In this document: piece by piece, positions 50,001 to 59,037 of the stretch
How the letters are laid out: each line of letters starts with the position of its first letter
How positions within the stretch are numbered: the first letter of the stretch is position 1
Assembly (NCBI GenBank): GCA_023423695.1
Contig: JAFAFA010000061.1
Location: 1-64,000, forward strand
DNA: 64,000 bases
Reading direction: 5' to 3'
From: Pseudomonadota bacterium
Lineage (GTDB): Bacteria; Pseudomonadota; Alphaproteobacteria; Azospirillales; Azospirillaceae
Translations under genes and position numbers: made by a program
The notes under the pieces: model-generated
Told to the model about the DNA's origin: nothing
What the model saw: only the letters and a program-made list of their open reading frames with translations
Databases searched by the model: none

Positions 50001-50438
50001 CTCAAACCCTCCTGTCCCTTTGGAAATTTGTGGAATTGGTCGTGATCCCACGCCTGCGCGGGTACCGGGCCAGCCCGAAGGCGCACGCAGGGATTGCCCC
50101 CATTCGGGGTGCTTATGCACCGTATTCCATACGGTTAGGCGATTTTATTATTCGCCCAATTAATTCTTGTCCCAACGTTAACGACGGCTGGCACCGGCTG
50201 TCAATCCTGATTCTTGGCCTGCTTGCCGACCGGATCGGACGATTTCACGCTGCATCGCAAAACACGGGCCAGAGTGGGGAGATGGCGGAGCGCGGCGGAT
50301 TCCGCAGCCCGTTCGAGGATCATGCGAAAATTTGGGTGTGCTGCAGTGCCCAAAATCCGCGCATGAACCTGCATTCCATGCAGTCCGCCCAAACCTTGGG
50401 CGGCTGCAGGTCGAACGTACGGTGACGCGGCGGAGCGG
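50001..50438. promoter_or_regulatory. Promoter region of the importer and gap before the FGGY kinase
   Basis: A 438-base gap with no supported gene. About 120 bases upstream of the LivK-type start there is a perfect inverted repeat ACCGTAT-TCC-ATACGGT (50119-50135), then an A/T-rich run GATTTTATTATTCG and CAATTAATTC, which is the likely promoter of the importer. The rest (50180-50438) lies beyond the kinase stop and shows no strong terminator. Confidence 0.5.
50119..50135. promoter_or_regulatory. Inverted-repeat operator candidate upstream of the importer
   Basis: ACCGTAT and ATACGGT with a 3-base spacer form a perfect 7-3-7 dyad. It does not resemble the TTAATCGG sites near nicC, so a different regulator may act here. 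Confidence 0.45.
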
Positions 50439-52079
50439 TCAGCCGGCTGCGGCCATCAGGGCGCGATAAGCCATCTGGTCGTCGTGAAGGCGCAGAAAGA
50501 CGCTGTATTTGGCGTCGTGGTAGGCGCGCAAACGCCCGTCGGCCGGCTCGATGCTGCGGCCGGCGTGGGTCATGCCGGCCATGCCGGCTGCGATGTCGGG
50601 GAAGGCGCCCGCCGCCACCGCCCCCAGAACGGCGGACCCCAGCAGCACCGCCTCCGGTTCCTCCGGCAGGACCAGGGTGCAGCCGGTGGCGTCGGCATGT
50701 GCCTCCAGGAACACCGGATTCTTGGTGCCGCCGCCGCAGGCGAGGATGGTGTCGATGGCGTAGCCGGTATCGTTCATTGCCGCAACGATGTGACGGGTGC
50801 CGTAGGCCACCGCCTGCACCGTCGCCAGATAGAGCAGCGCCAGATCCTCCAGCCCGTCGGACAGGCGAAGCCCGCTGACGGCACCGCGCAGGCTGGCATC
50901 GGCGCGCGGCGAGCGGTTGCCATGGAAATCGGGCAGCACATGCAGGTCGCGGGTCAGCATCGCCACCGGCCCGCCGCTGCGCCCGGCCAGAACGGCAAGT
51001 TCGTCGTTCAGCAACTGGTAGACGGTCGTGCCGCGCCGGGTGGCCTCCGCGGTGAGGTCGGCATGGCGGGGATGGCCCTGCACCACATGGTCGATCAGCG
51101 CACCGGTCGCCGACTGTCCGCCCTCGTTCAGCCAAAGTCCCGGCAGCATGGCGGAATGATAGGGTCCCCAGACGCCGGGAATGAAGCGCGGGGCGGCCAG
51201 GCTCATCACCATGTGGCAGCTCGACGTGCCGCCGATCAGCGCCAGCCGCCGGTCGTAATCGACAGTGGCCGATGCAGCGAGCGGCACGCCGATGACGCCG
51301 ATTCCGCCGGCATGGGCGTCGATCATGGAGGTGCCGACGGCGATGCCCGGCGTCAGGCCAAGCTGGCGCGCCGCTTCCACGGTCAGGCCGCCGCCGATGG
51401 CGCTGCCGACCGCGCCGACATCGCTGCCGATGCGCGCATACCCCTCCTCCACCAGATCGCCGAGGCCGATGGCGCTGAGATAGGCATCGTCCCACCGCCC
51501 CTCATGGCCGAGATAGGTCCATTTGCACACCAGCGAGCACAGCGACCGCCGCGTTGCTCCGGTGGCCCGCCACGTCAGGAAATCCGGCAGATCGAAGAAA
51601 TGCGCCGCACGGCCCCAGCTTTGCGGAAGCTGTTCCTTCAGCCACAGCAGCTTCGGCGTCTGCATCTCCGGCGACAGCCGGCCGCCAACATAGCGCAACA
51701 CCTCGTACCCGCCGGCATTGATGCGGTCGGTCTGGTCGATGGCGCGGTGGTCCATCCAGACGATGACGTTGCGGGCGTCGTCGCCCTCCGGATCGACGGT
51801 CACCGGCCGCCCGGCGGCGTCGAGCACCACCAGCGAACAGGTGGCATCGAAGCCGATGCCGACCACCTCCGGCCTTTCGGCGCAAGCCTCCATAGCCTCG
51901 CGCACGGCAGCGCAGACCGCGGTCCAGATGTCGTCGGAGGACTGCTCCGCCCATTCGGCTTCCGGCTTCCACATCCGGATCGGGCGCGATGCGGTGGCCA
52001 GCCGGCGGCCGGCAAGGTCGAAGATGCCGGCGCGGGCGCTGCCGGTCCCCACATCCACCCCGATCACGGCGCGCGTCAT
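50439..52079 (-). CDS. FGGY-family pentulose/ribulose kinase
   Basis: A 546-residue carbohydrate kinase. The phosphate-1 motif is VIGVDVGTGSARAGIFD, the substrate region has NVIVWMDHRAIDQ, and the FGGY signature region includes the C-terminal ILACGGGTKNPVFLEAHAD. Length (about 540) and wording match ribulokinase-like kinases (D-ribulose or L-ribulose), not glycerol or xylulose kinase. ATG 52079 is used; the upstream extension reads the intergenic repeat. It is the last gene of the sugar operon. Confidence 0.87.
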   Translation of the reverse strand: MTRAVIGVDVGTGSARAGIFDLAGRRLATASRPIRMWKPEAEWAEQSSDDIWTAVCAAVREAMEACAERPEVVGIGFDATCSLVVLDAAGRPVTVDPEGDDARNVIVWMDHRAIDQTDRINAGGYEVLRYVGGRLSPEMQTPKLLWLKEQLPQSWGRAAHFFDLPDFLTWRATGATRRSLCSLVCKWTYLGHEGRWDDAYLSAIGLGDLVEEGYARIGSDVGAVGSAIGGGLTVEAARQLGLTPGIAVGTSMIDAHAGGIGVIGVPLAASATVDYDRRLALIGGTSSCHMVMSLAAPRFIPGVWGPYHSAMLPGLWLNEGGQSATGALIDHVVQGHPRHADLTAEATRRGTTVYQLLNDELAVLAGRSGGPVAMLTRDLHVLPDFHGNRSPRADASLRGAVSGLRLSDGLEDLALLYLATVQAVAYGTRHIVAAMNDTGYAIDTILACGGGTKNPVFLEAHADATGCTLVLPEEPEAVLLGSAVLGAVAAGAFPDIAAGMAGMTHAGRSIEPADGRLRAYHDAKYSVFLRLHDDQMAYRALMAAAG

Positions 52080-52104
52080 GGCATGTCCTCCGTCCGACGC
52101 TTGG

Positions 52105-52147
52105 AGTGCGATCGCTTCAAACGGAATCGCCTGAAGCGTGAATCGCA
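52105..52147. repeat. Dispersed palindromic intergenic repeat, copy 2
   Basis: TTCAAACG-GAAT-CGCCTGAA (52116-52135) is the same hairpin as at 33769-33788, reverse-oriented, with changes that keep pairing by G-T. The flanking GCGTGAATCGC also matches. It sits in the 83-base gap between the ribokinase and FGGY kinase genes and may modulate the mRNA. Confidence 0.6.
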
Positions 52148-52162
52148 CGGAAAATCAAAACG

Positions 52163-53086
52163 CTACAGGCTGGCGCAGAAGGCCTCGAACGCCTCGCGGC
52201 TGGCATAGGATTTCTGGGTGCCCGGCCGGGTGATGCTGTCGGCGGCATAGCGCACCGCCATGTGCAGCGCGGCGTCGAGGTCGCGGTTCTCCACATAATA
52301 ACGCGCGAAGCTGCCGATGAAGGCGTCGCCGGCCCCGGTGGTGTCCACCGGCGTGACCCGCACCGGCTCGATCCGCCGCGTGTCCTCCCCCTTCGTCACC
52401 AGCAGGGCACCGCGGGCGCCCAGCGTGACGATGACGGTGCGGATGCCGCGGTCGATCAGGGAGCGCGCCGCCGTCTCGGCCTCCGCCTCCGAATTCACGG
52501 CCAAGCCGGAGATGGTCGCCAGCTCGGTCTGGTTCGGCACCAGGAAGGTCACCTGCCCGATCCGTCCGGGATCGAGGTCGGCGGGTGCCGGGGCCGGATT
52601 CAGCAGGGTTTCGATGCCGTGCCGCGCGCCGAACTCGATGGTGTGGTAGATCGTCTCCAGTGGGACCTCCAACTGCATGACGATCAGGTCGCAGCCCTTC
52701 AGATCCTCCGCCGCGCGGTCGACGTCGGCCGGCGACAGCAGGGCGTTGGCGCCCTTGATGATCAGGATGCTGTTCTCGCCCGACGGCTCGACGAAGATCG
52801 GGGCAACGCCGCTGGAGGTGCCGGGCACCCGCTCGACATAGCGGGTGTCGATGCCGGAATCCGCGAAGTTGCGGATGGTGTTGTCGGCGAAGATGTCGTC
52901 GCCGACCTTGGTGACCATCATCACCTCGGCGCCAAGCCGGGCGGCGGCGATGGCCTGGTTGGCGCCCTTGCCGCCGCAGCCCATTTCGAAGCGCGGCGCC
53001 TCGATGGTCTCGCCGGGGCCGGGCATGCGGGCGGTGTAGGTGATCAGGTCGACCATGTTGCTGCCGACCACGGCGATCTTGCCCAT
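52163..53086 (-). CDS. Ribokinase-family sugar kinase
   Basis: A 307-residue PfkB kinase. It begins IAVVGSNMVDLITYTARMPG, has the ribokinase GGKGANQAIAAARLG motif, and the ATP/active-site signature DTTGAGDAFIGS with its catalytic aspartate. It most resembles ribokinase. With DeoC in the same operon, a deoxyribokinase role (2-deoxyribose to 2-deoxyribose 5-phosphate) is possible. ATG 53086 follows GAGGAG. Confidence 0.9.
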   Translation of the reverse strand: MGKIAVVGSNMVDLITYTARMPGPGETIEAPRFEMGCGGKGANQAIAAARLGAEVMMVTKVGDDIFADNTIRNFADSGIDTRYVERVPGTSSGVAPIFVEPSGENSILIIKGANALLSPADVDRAAEDLKGCDLIVMQLEVPLETIYHTIEFGARHGIETLLNPAPAPADLDPGRIGQVTFLVPNQTELATISGLAVNSEAEAETAARSLIDRGIRTVIVTLGARGALLVTKGEDTRRIEPVRVTPVDTTGAGDAFIGSFARYYVENRDLDAALHMAVRYAADSITRPGTQKSYASREAFEAFCASL

Positions 53087-53115
53087 CTTCGTATCTCCTC
53101 TCACAGTGCCCTAAA

Positions 53116-54201
53116 TCACAGCGCCCGGATGGCGCATTCCTCGGCTTCGGCCTCGTCGGCGGTCAAATAGCCCAGCCGCACGGAAAACCGCCGCGTCTCG
53201 CCGCCCGCCAGTTTCTGGACATTGCCCTTCATCGCCTCCGCGGCGTAGCCCTCCGGTTCGCAGGTGGAGGGCAGGGCGAAGGCGCAGACCTTCTGGTCGC
53301 TGTTGACCAGCACCCAGCGCACCGTCTTGGGGAATTCCCGCGTGCTGTAGGCGATGTGGAAGGCGTCGCCTTCGCGCCGCCGCATCATCACGGCGGTGCC
53401 GCCCTCCTCGTCGGTGCGCAGGCCGCGGATGTAGAAGACCTGCTCCGGGTCGTAGCGCTCGGGCTCGTCGAGCACCTCCATCACCGCGGGATCGCGGGCG
53501 AGGTCGGACAGCAGCGCGTCATAGGCGGGGCTGCGCGGCACATGAGCCGGCACCACCGTGCGGACCGCCGTCGCCTCCGGCGTGAAGGGAGCCGGCTGGA
53601 CGATGCGCGCGCCCTCGGCGAAGGCGAAGTTGACGTGGCACATGTACATCAGGTCCATGGCCGCACCCGACAGATTCTCCACCTCCATGATGATGTCGAA
53701 CAGGGTGGAGCCGGGGCGCAGCACCACGCGCGGGCGGGCGACGTAATGGGCGCCGAAGCCCATCACATATTCGCGACGGCCGGTCACCGCCATGTAGGGG
53801 CCTTCGTCGTCCTCCCCCACCTCCAGCCCGGCGGCGTCCATCGGTGCGCAGGGCATCTCGCCATGCAGAGGATGGCTGTCCTGCGGGCCGGGGCAGCCGT
53901 TGCGCAGCAGCCCGGAATGGAAGGCGAAGCAGCCGTAGGTGCCGACGATCTCCGTCGCCGGACGCGGCATGTCGAACATGTTCGCCATGGTCAGGTCGAC
54001 GCCGTCGAACACGGCATCCCACACCATCTGCCCGTAATAGGGCAGCACCACCAGATGGCCGCGGCGGTTGGACAGCCGCACCGCCTCAATGCCGCTGTCG
54101 TAGCGGAACAGGCTGGCGGTCATGCCGTGCGCCTCGGCGATCGGCCGCTCCGCCTCGCCGAAGAAGCTCTTGCGGAAATGGATCGCGGTCCGGACGTTCA
54201 T
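53116..54201 (-). CDS. DUF4432 aldose-1-epimerase-like protein
   Basis: A 361-residue protein with the galactose-mutarotase-like beta-sandwich expected for DUF4432. Conserved-looking histidines are in SHPLHGEMPC and MYMCHVNFAFAEG, which would form the active site, and glutamate residues follow. The family is found in sugar catabolic operons and may interconvert anomers of the imported sugar. Function is not proven. ATG 54201 follows GAGAGGA. The gene lies between the ribokinase and permease genes. Confidence 0.82.
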   Translation of the reverse strand: MNVRTAIHFRKSFFGEAERPIAEAHGMTASLFRYDSGIEAVRLSNRRGHLVVLPYYGQMVWDAVFDGVDLTMANMFDMPRPATEIVGTYGCFAFHSGLLRNGCPGPQDSHPLHGEMPCAPMDAAGLEVGEDDEGPYMAVTGRREYVMGFGAHYVARPRVVLRPGSTLFDIIMEVENLSGAAMDLMYMCHVNFAFAEGARIVQPAPFTPEATAVRTVVPAHVPRSPAYDALLSDLARDPAVMEVLDEPERYDPEQVFYIRGLRTDEEGGTAVMMRRREGDAFHIAYSTREFPKTVRWVLVNSDQKVCAFALPSTCEPEGYAAEAMKGNVQKLAGGETRRFSVRLGYLTADEAEAEECAIRAL

Positions 54202-54225
54202 GGCTGGTCCTCTCGGGGATGCGGG

Positions 54226-55218
54226 CTAGCGGGTGCGGTTCTTGTAGGCGTTGATCACGATGACCAGCAGCAGGAACGCGCCCCAGATGAAATCGATCAG
54301 GTGGTTGGAGAAGCGCAGGATCTGGAAGCCGCTCGACAGCAGCATCAGCGCGACCACGGCGATGGTGATGCCCAGCACCGTGCCGCGCCCGCCGGCCGGG
54401 TTCGTGCCGCCCAGCACGGCGATCAGCACCGCCTGCAGCAGGTAGGAGGTGCCGTAGTCCGACTTCGCTGCGTTGGTCCGCCCCGACAGGATGATCCCGG
54501 CGACAGAGGCCAGAACGCCGGTCAGCATGTAGCTGTAGAGCACCATCCGCTCCCGCTTCAGTCCGGCGAACAGCGCCGCCTTCGGATTGGTGCCGATCAG
54601 CATCAGGTTGATGCCGAAGGCGGTGCGGGTCAGCATGAAGGCGATCAGGGCGGCGATGACCGCGAACAGCACGAAGGGCGTCGCCAGCCCCAGGATCTTG
54701 CCGTTGCCGAGGAAGGCCCAGGCGGTTGGAAAGCCGACGATGGCCGGCCCGCCGGTCAGCACGATGGCAAGCCCGGTGAAGACCTGTCCGGTCCCCAGCG
54801 TCGCCAGGATCGGGGTGATGCCCATCCGGGTGATCAGCAGCCCGTTGACCGTCCCCGCCACCAGCCCGGTGCCGAGCGCGATGACCCCGCCCAGCAGGAC
54901 GGTCAGGATGCCGGTGTCGGCGATGCCGGCGGCTCCCGCCAGCTTGTGGAACAGCACGCCGGCCAGGATGCCCGACAAATTGGCGACTCCCACCACCGAC
55001 AAATCGATGCCGCCGGTCAGCATGGCGATCATCATGGCGATGGAGAGCAACCCCAGTTCGGGAGAGATGTAGGTGATGGATTCGAAATTGTAGTAGCGCA
55101 GGAACTTGTCGGGGCTGAGCGCCGTCATCACGGCGAAGATCAGCACCGTCATCACCAGCAACTGGACGATGTTGTTGTCGCGGTTGACCAGACTGCGGAT
55201 GTTCATCTGTGCCTTCAC
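54226..55218 (-). CDS. RbsC-type sugar ABC permease 1
   Basis: Permease of about 330 residues with around nine membrane segments. The family signature GGIDLSVVGVANLSG, the GTGQVFTGLAIVLTGG segment and the GTNPAGGRGTVLGI block near the C-terminus are present. GTG 55218 is chosen because AGGAGG lies at the right distance; ATG 55206 is the alternative. It is paired with a second permease of the same type, so the importer uses a heterodimeric channel. Confidence 0.9.
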   Translation of the reverse strand: MKAQMNIRSLVNRDNNIVQLLVMTVLIFAVMTALSPDKFLRYYNFESITYISPELGLLSIAMMIAMLTGGIDLSVVGVANLSGILAGVLFHKLAGAAGIADTGILTVLLGGVIALGTGLVAGTVNGLLITRMGITPILATLGTGQVFTGLAIVLTGGPAIVGFPTAWAFLGNGKILGLATPFVLFAVIAALIAFMLTRTAFGINLMLIGTNPKAALFAGLKRERMVLYSYMLTGVLASVAGIILSGRTNAAKSDYGTSYLLQAVLIAVLGGTNPAGGRGTVLGITIAVVALMLLSSGFQILRFSNHLIDFIWGAFLLLVIVINAYKNRTR

Positions 55219-55229
55219 GGTCCGCCTCC

Positions 55230-56207
55230 TCACGCCAGCCGGCGACGGTCGCGCCACGCCGACAGGGCGGTCGCGACGATGACGATCAGACCCACGGCGA
55301 CGAGCTGCCAGGTGGTGTCCACTTTCATGATGATCAGGCTGTTCTTGACCATCACCAGCATGAAGACGCCGAGCATGGTGCCGAGAACGCTGCCCCGCCC
55401 GCCGAAGATCGACGCCCCGCCCAGCACCACCGCGGCGATGACGTCCAGCTCCAGCCCGACGAAGTCGCGCGGGTTGGCGAGCCAGATCATGCCGCTGTGC
55501 AGAAGCCCGGCGAAGCCGGCCAAAGCACCGGCGACGCAATAGATGAAGAAGATGGTCTTGCGCAGGTCGAAGCCGGCGCGCCGCGCCGCCTCGGGATCGC
55601 CGCCCAGCGCATAGGCGCTGCGGCCGATCATGGTGTAGCGCAGCACCAGATGCATGGCGACCGCCAGCCCCAGATAGATCAGCACCATCGCCGTCAGGCC
55701 GTAGGTGGTGCCGTCGGCCTTGGTCACGCTGATCACATCGGTGCGGGCGAAGTCGATCAGCGCGGTCGGCATCTTGTTGATGTTGATCATGCTGGTGCCG
55801 ACGACGCCCAGCAGGAAGCCGCGCACCATGGCGCTGGTGCCCAGCGTCACGATCAGCGGGATCATGCGGAATTTGTAGACGAAGAAGCCGTTCACCGCGC
55901 CGAACAGCAGCCCCATGATCGTGGCGGCCAACAGGGGAAGCACGACGCCGTTGTACCCGAGCGCCAGCATGCCCTTGATCGTCAGATACATGGCGGCGAC
56001 GGCGAAGGCCGGGAAGGACACGTCGATGCCGCCGGAGATCAGCACCAGCAGAACGCCCAAGGCCATGATGCCGATGATGACGTTGCTGCGCATCAGGCTG
56101 AACAGGTTGTCGAGCTGCCAGAAAGCAGGGTTGATCGTGCCGATGAGGACCATGGCGAGCAGCAGGATGCCCGCGATGACCGTTTCCGACCGGCGGAGCA
56201 GGGCCAT
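55230..56207 (-). CDS. RbsC-type sugar ABC permease 2
   Basis: Permease of 325 residues with about nine membrane segments. Motifs are LISGGIDVSFPAFAVAAMYL, GTSAMVRGFLLGVVG and the C-terminal LGGASIFGGRGSVLGTMLG. ATG 56207 follows GAGGGAGG. It is related to but distinct from permease 1 encoded 11 bases downstream. Confidence 0.91.
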   Translation of the reverse strand: MALLRRSETVIAGILLLAMVLIGTINPAFWQLDNLFSLMRSNVIIGIMALGVLLVLISGGIDVSFPAFAVAAMYLTIKGMLALGYNGVVLPLLAATIMGLLFGAVNGFFVYKFRMIPLIVTLGTSAMVRGFLLGVVGTSMININKMPTALIDFARTDVISVTKADGTTYGLTAMVLIYLGLAVAMHLVLRYTMIGRSAYALGGDPEAARRAGFDLRKTIFFIYCVAGALAGFAGLLHSGMIWLANPRDFVGLELDVIAAVVLGGASIFGGRGSVLGTMLGVFMLVMVKNSLIIMKVDTTWQLVAVGLIVIVATALSAWRDRRRLA

Positions 56208-56218
56208 CGGTTCCTCCC

Positions 56219-57721
56219 TCAGGTAAAGGTCTTGAGCCGGTCGCCGACCGTCTCTTCGGTGACGTCGGCGGCGGGCAGATCCTCGATGAAGCGCCCGCGA
56301 TGCATCAGCACGATGCGGTTGCAGTTCTGCACCAGCTCCGGCACGTCGTCGGATATCATCAGGACGGCAAGGCCGTGATGCTGCGCCAGCTCCCGGATCT
56401 TGGCGTGGATTTCCGCCTTCGATCCGACATCGACGCCGACGGTCGGGCCGTTGAGGATCAGCACGCGTGCGTCGGTCAGCAGCCAGCGGGCCAGCACCAC
56501 GCGCTGCTGGTTGCCGCCCGACAGCTGCATCACCGGCTTCTCGGCGGTGGGGGTGGCGATCTGCATGGCGCGGACCATGTCCTGCGTCATTTCCTCCGCC
56601 CGGTCGCGGTCGATAACCAGCCGGGGCGCCAACCGCTCGTAGGAGGTGGCGAGCATGTTGCGCTTGATGCTCTGCGGCAGGAACAGCCCTTCGGTCAGCC
56701 GGTCCTCGGGCACATAGGCGATGCCGGCGTCGATGGCCTCCTGGGTCGAGCGCAGCCGCACCGGCGCGCCGTCGATCAGGATTTCGCCCTCGTGGCGGGG
56801 GACCATGCCGAACAGCGCCAGCGCCAGATCGGTGCGGCCGGAGCCCAGCAGGCCCGACAGCCCGACGATCTCGCCCGGCCGGATGGCGAGGCTCAGATCC
56901 TCGCATTTGCCGGGCACCGTCAGGCCGCGGATCTCCAACCGCGGCACCGGCGGCGGTCCGGGCGGCGGGGTCCAGACATAGGGTTGGTTGAGGATGTCGC
57001 CGCCGGTCATGTGGCGGGTGATCAGCGCCTCGTCGAAGTCGCCGGTCGGTCCCTCCGCCACCTTGCGGCCGTTGCGGATCACGGTGATGCGCTCGCTGAT
57101 CTCCAGCATCTCGCGCATCTTGTGGCTGACGAACAGGATGGCGATGCCGCGCGCCTGGATGTCGCGGACGATGCGGAACAGCGTCTCGACCTCCTTGCGG
57201 GTCAAGGCGGTGGTCGGCTCGTCCATGATGATCAGGCGGGCGTCGGACATCAGGGCGCGGGCGATGGCGACCAGCTGCTTGCCGGCGGTCGGCAGCGAGG
57301 CGACCTCCGCATCCAGATCAAGCTCCACGCCCAGCCGGTCCACCGCCTCGCGGGCGATGGCGCGGGTGCGCCGCCAGTTCATCAGGCGCCGCTTCTCGCC
57401 GAGATGGACGTTCATCGCCAGATTTTCGGCGACCGTCAGATTCCCGAACAGGGAGAAGTCCTGGTAGATGACCTGGACGCCGTGGGCGATGGCCTCGATC
57501 GGCGTCATGGCCGGCACCGGCTTGCCGTCGATCAGGATTTCGCCGCCGTCCGGCTGGTAGACGCCGGACATGATCTTGATGACGGTGGATTTGCCCGACC
57601 CGTTCTCTCCAGCCAGGCAATGGATCTCGCCGGGTTTGATGACCAGCGACATGGCGTCGAGCGCGACGACGCCGGAAAACACCTTCCGGATGCCGCGGAG
57701 TTCGATGAAACCGTCTGACAT
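56219..57721 (-). CDS. RbsA-type double ABC ATPase
   Basis: A 500-residue ATPase with two nucleotide-binding domains. The first has GENGSGKST, a signature region LPTAGKQLVAIARALMSDA and IIMDEPTTAL. The second has a degenerate Walker A (GLLGSGRTDLALALFG), signature LSGGNQQRVVLARWL and LILNGPTVGVDVGSK. In the second Walker B the usual Asp-Glu before the proline is replaced by Asn-Gly (ILNGPT), so this site is probably not catalytic, as is common in this family. It energises the two permeases. Confidence 0.92.
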   Translation of the reverse strand: MSDGFIELRGIRKVFSGVVALDAMSLVIKPGEIHCLAGENGSGKSTVIKIMSGVYQPDGGEILIDGKPVPAMTPIEAIAHGVQVIYQDFSLFGNLTVAENLAMNVHLGEKRRLMNWRRTRAIAREAVDRLGVELDLDAEVASLPTAGKQLVAIARALMSDARLIIMDEPTTALTRKEVETLFRIVRDIQARGIAILFVSHKMREMLEISERITVIRNGRKVAEGPTGDFDEALITRHMTGGDILNQPYVWTPPPGPPPVPRLEIRGLTVPGKCEDLSLAIRPGEIVGLSGLLGSGRTDLALALFGMVPRHEGEILIDGAPVRLRSTQEAIDAGIAYVPEDRLTEGLFLPQSIKRNMLATSYERLAPRLVIDRDRAEEMTQDMVRAMQIATPTAEKPVMQLSGGNQQRVVLARWLLTDARVLILNGPTVGVDVGSKAEIHAKIRELAQHHGLAVLMISDDVPELVQNCNRIVLMHRGRFIEDLPAADVTEETVGDRLKTFT

Positions 57722-57807
57722 GTCTTCCGCCCGGCGGTTCGAGGAAAGGATGAGGACGCGGGCGCCGGCAGCCGTCCTGCGGCCATCGGCACCCGCCCTT
57801 CAGGTCA

Positions 57808-58854
57808 TCAGAAGTCGTAGGCGTCCATGTTTTCCTTGGTCACGCCGACCCAGCCCTGGCCGTACAGCAGGTTGGCCTTGGCGCCCTGCGGCGTGGTCAG
57901 GCCGGTGTAGCCGGGCAGGCCCAGGTTCAGGCCGGCCTTGATCTGGTCCTTCTTCCCATCCAGGGCCATCACCGCCATCATGTTCATGGCATAGCCGGCC
58001 ACCGCGGGATCCCAGAACTGGATGTACTGGATGTCGCCCTGGGCCAGGTACTGACCGGCAACCGAAACAAGGCCCGTGCCGGAGAAGAACAGCTTGTTCT
58101 TCAGCCCGCGTTCGGCCACCAGACGCCCGGCGCCGGCCGAGGTCGGCATCGGGCCGCCGATGATGCCTTTCAGGTCCGGATAGGTGGTCAGGACTTCCTT
58201 CAGCTTGTTGTAGTCGGTGTTGGCGTCGTCATAGGTCTCCAGACGGTTGGTCACCATCTGCATCTTGGGGAAATTCTGCTTCTGGTAGGCGATGGCGCCG
58301 TCGATCCACTCGTTCTGCGACTTCGAGGTCAGGCTGCCGACGGTGCAGACATATTTGCCCTCGCCGCCCATCGCCTTGCCCAGCACTTCCATCAGCTTGG
58401 CGCCGTAAGCGAAGTTGTCGAAGGCCTCCAGCACATAGTCGGCGTTCTGGATGTTCGACGCCTCATGCGCGATCACCACGATGCCGCGGTCGCGCGCCTT
58501 CTTCAGCACCGGCTCCACCGCCTCGACGGAGAAAGGGACGATGGCGATGGCGTCCACACCCTGGGCGATCAGGTTCTCGACCAGCTGGACCTGCGCCGCG
58601 GCGTCGGCCTGGCTCGGCCCCACCATCCAGGTGTCGTGGCCGGTGTCGCCGGCGAACTGCTTCACGCCGTCGCGCATGCGGTCGAACCAGGCGATGCCGT
58701 CGACCTTCACCACGGTGGCGATGGAGTATTTCTTCTTGGTGGCGTCGGACTTCAGCGTCTTGACGGCATCCGGGGTCGGAACCGGATCGGCGGCCATCGC
58801 CGGCCCTGCGACCAGCGACGCGGCGACGATGAGCGAAGACAGCAACTTCTTCAT
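57808..58854 (-). CDS. Rbs/Lsr-type periplasmic sugar-binding protein
   Basis: Binding protein of 348 residues, family COG1879. The signal MKKLLSSLIVAASLVAGPAM is cleaved near AAD. The C-terminal end KENMDAYDF resembles LsrB and RhaS proteins, but the LsrB autoinducer-2 ligand positions are not kept: the segment expected to be Asp-Gln reads SKSQN, and the Pro-Asp-Ala site reads PMP. A sugar ligand such as ribose, deoxyribose or a related pentose is more likely. It is encoded just downstream of deoC. Confidence 0.88.
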   Translation of the reverse strand: MKKLLSSLIVAASLVAGPAMAADPVPTPDAVKTLKSDATKKKYSIATVVKVDGIAWFDRMRDGVKQFAGDTGHDTWMVGPSQADAAAQVQLVENLIAQGVDAIAIVPFSVEAVEPVLKKARDRGIVVIAHEASNIQNADYVLEAFDNFAYGAKLMEVLGKAMGGEGKYVCTVGSLTSKSQNEWIDGAIAYQKQNFPKMQMVTNRLETYDDANTDYNKLKEVLTTYPDLKGIIGGPMPTSAGAGRLVAERGLKNKLFFSGTGLVSVAGQYLAQGDIQYIQFWDPAVAGYAMNMMAVMALDGKKDQIKAGLNLGLPGYTGLTTPQGAKANLLYGQGWVGVTKENMDAYDF

Positions 58855-59037
58855 GTTGGCGTGACTCCCATGGCAGGCGATGTGCGCCGCACGATGGGGG
58901 AGGGGAAATCTCGGCCCACCGGCGGTGCCGGGGTGTTTGCCACCCCCTTCCGCGTTCCGTTTTTCGTGATGCCGTGCCGGCTGGGACGGACGGAACACCC
59001 GCCCGGCCGGCACGCTGTGGGGCGAGGGCCGGCGGCG

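Noticed and set aside
57808..58854. AI-2 (LsrB) binding protein call
   Set aside because: The C-terminal end is LsrB-like, but the ligand-contacting residues known from LsrB are not conserved and no LsrF, LsrG or LsrR gene is present.
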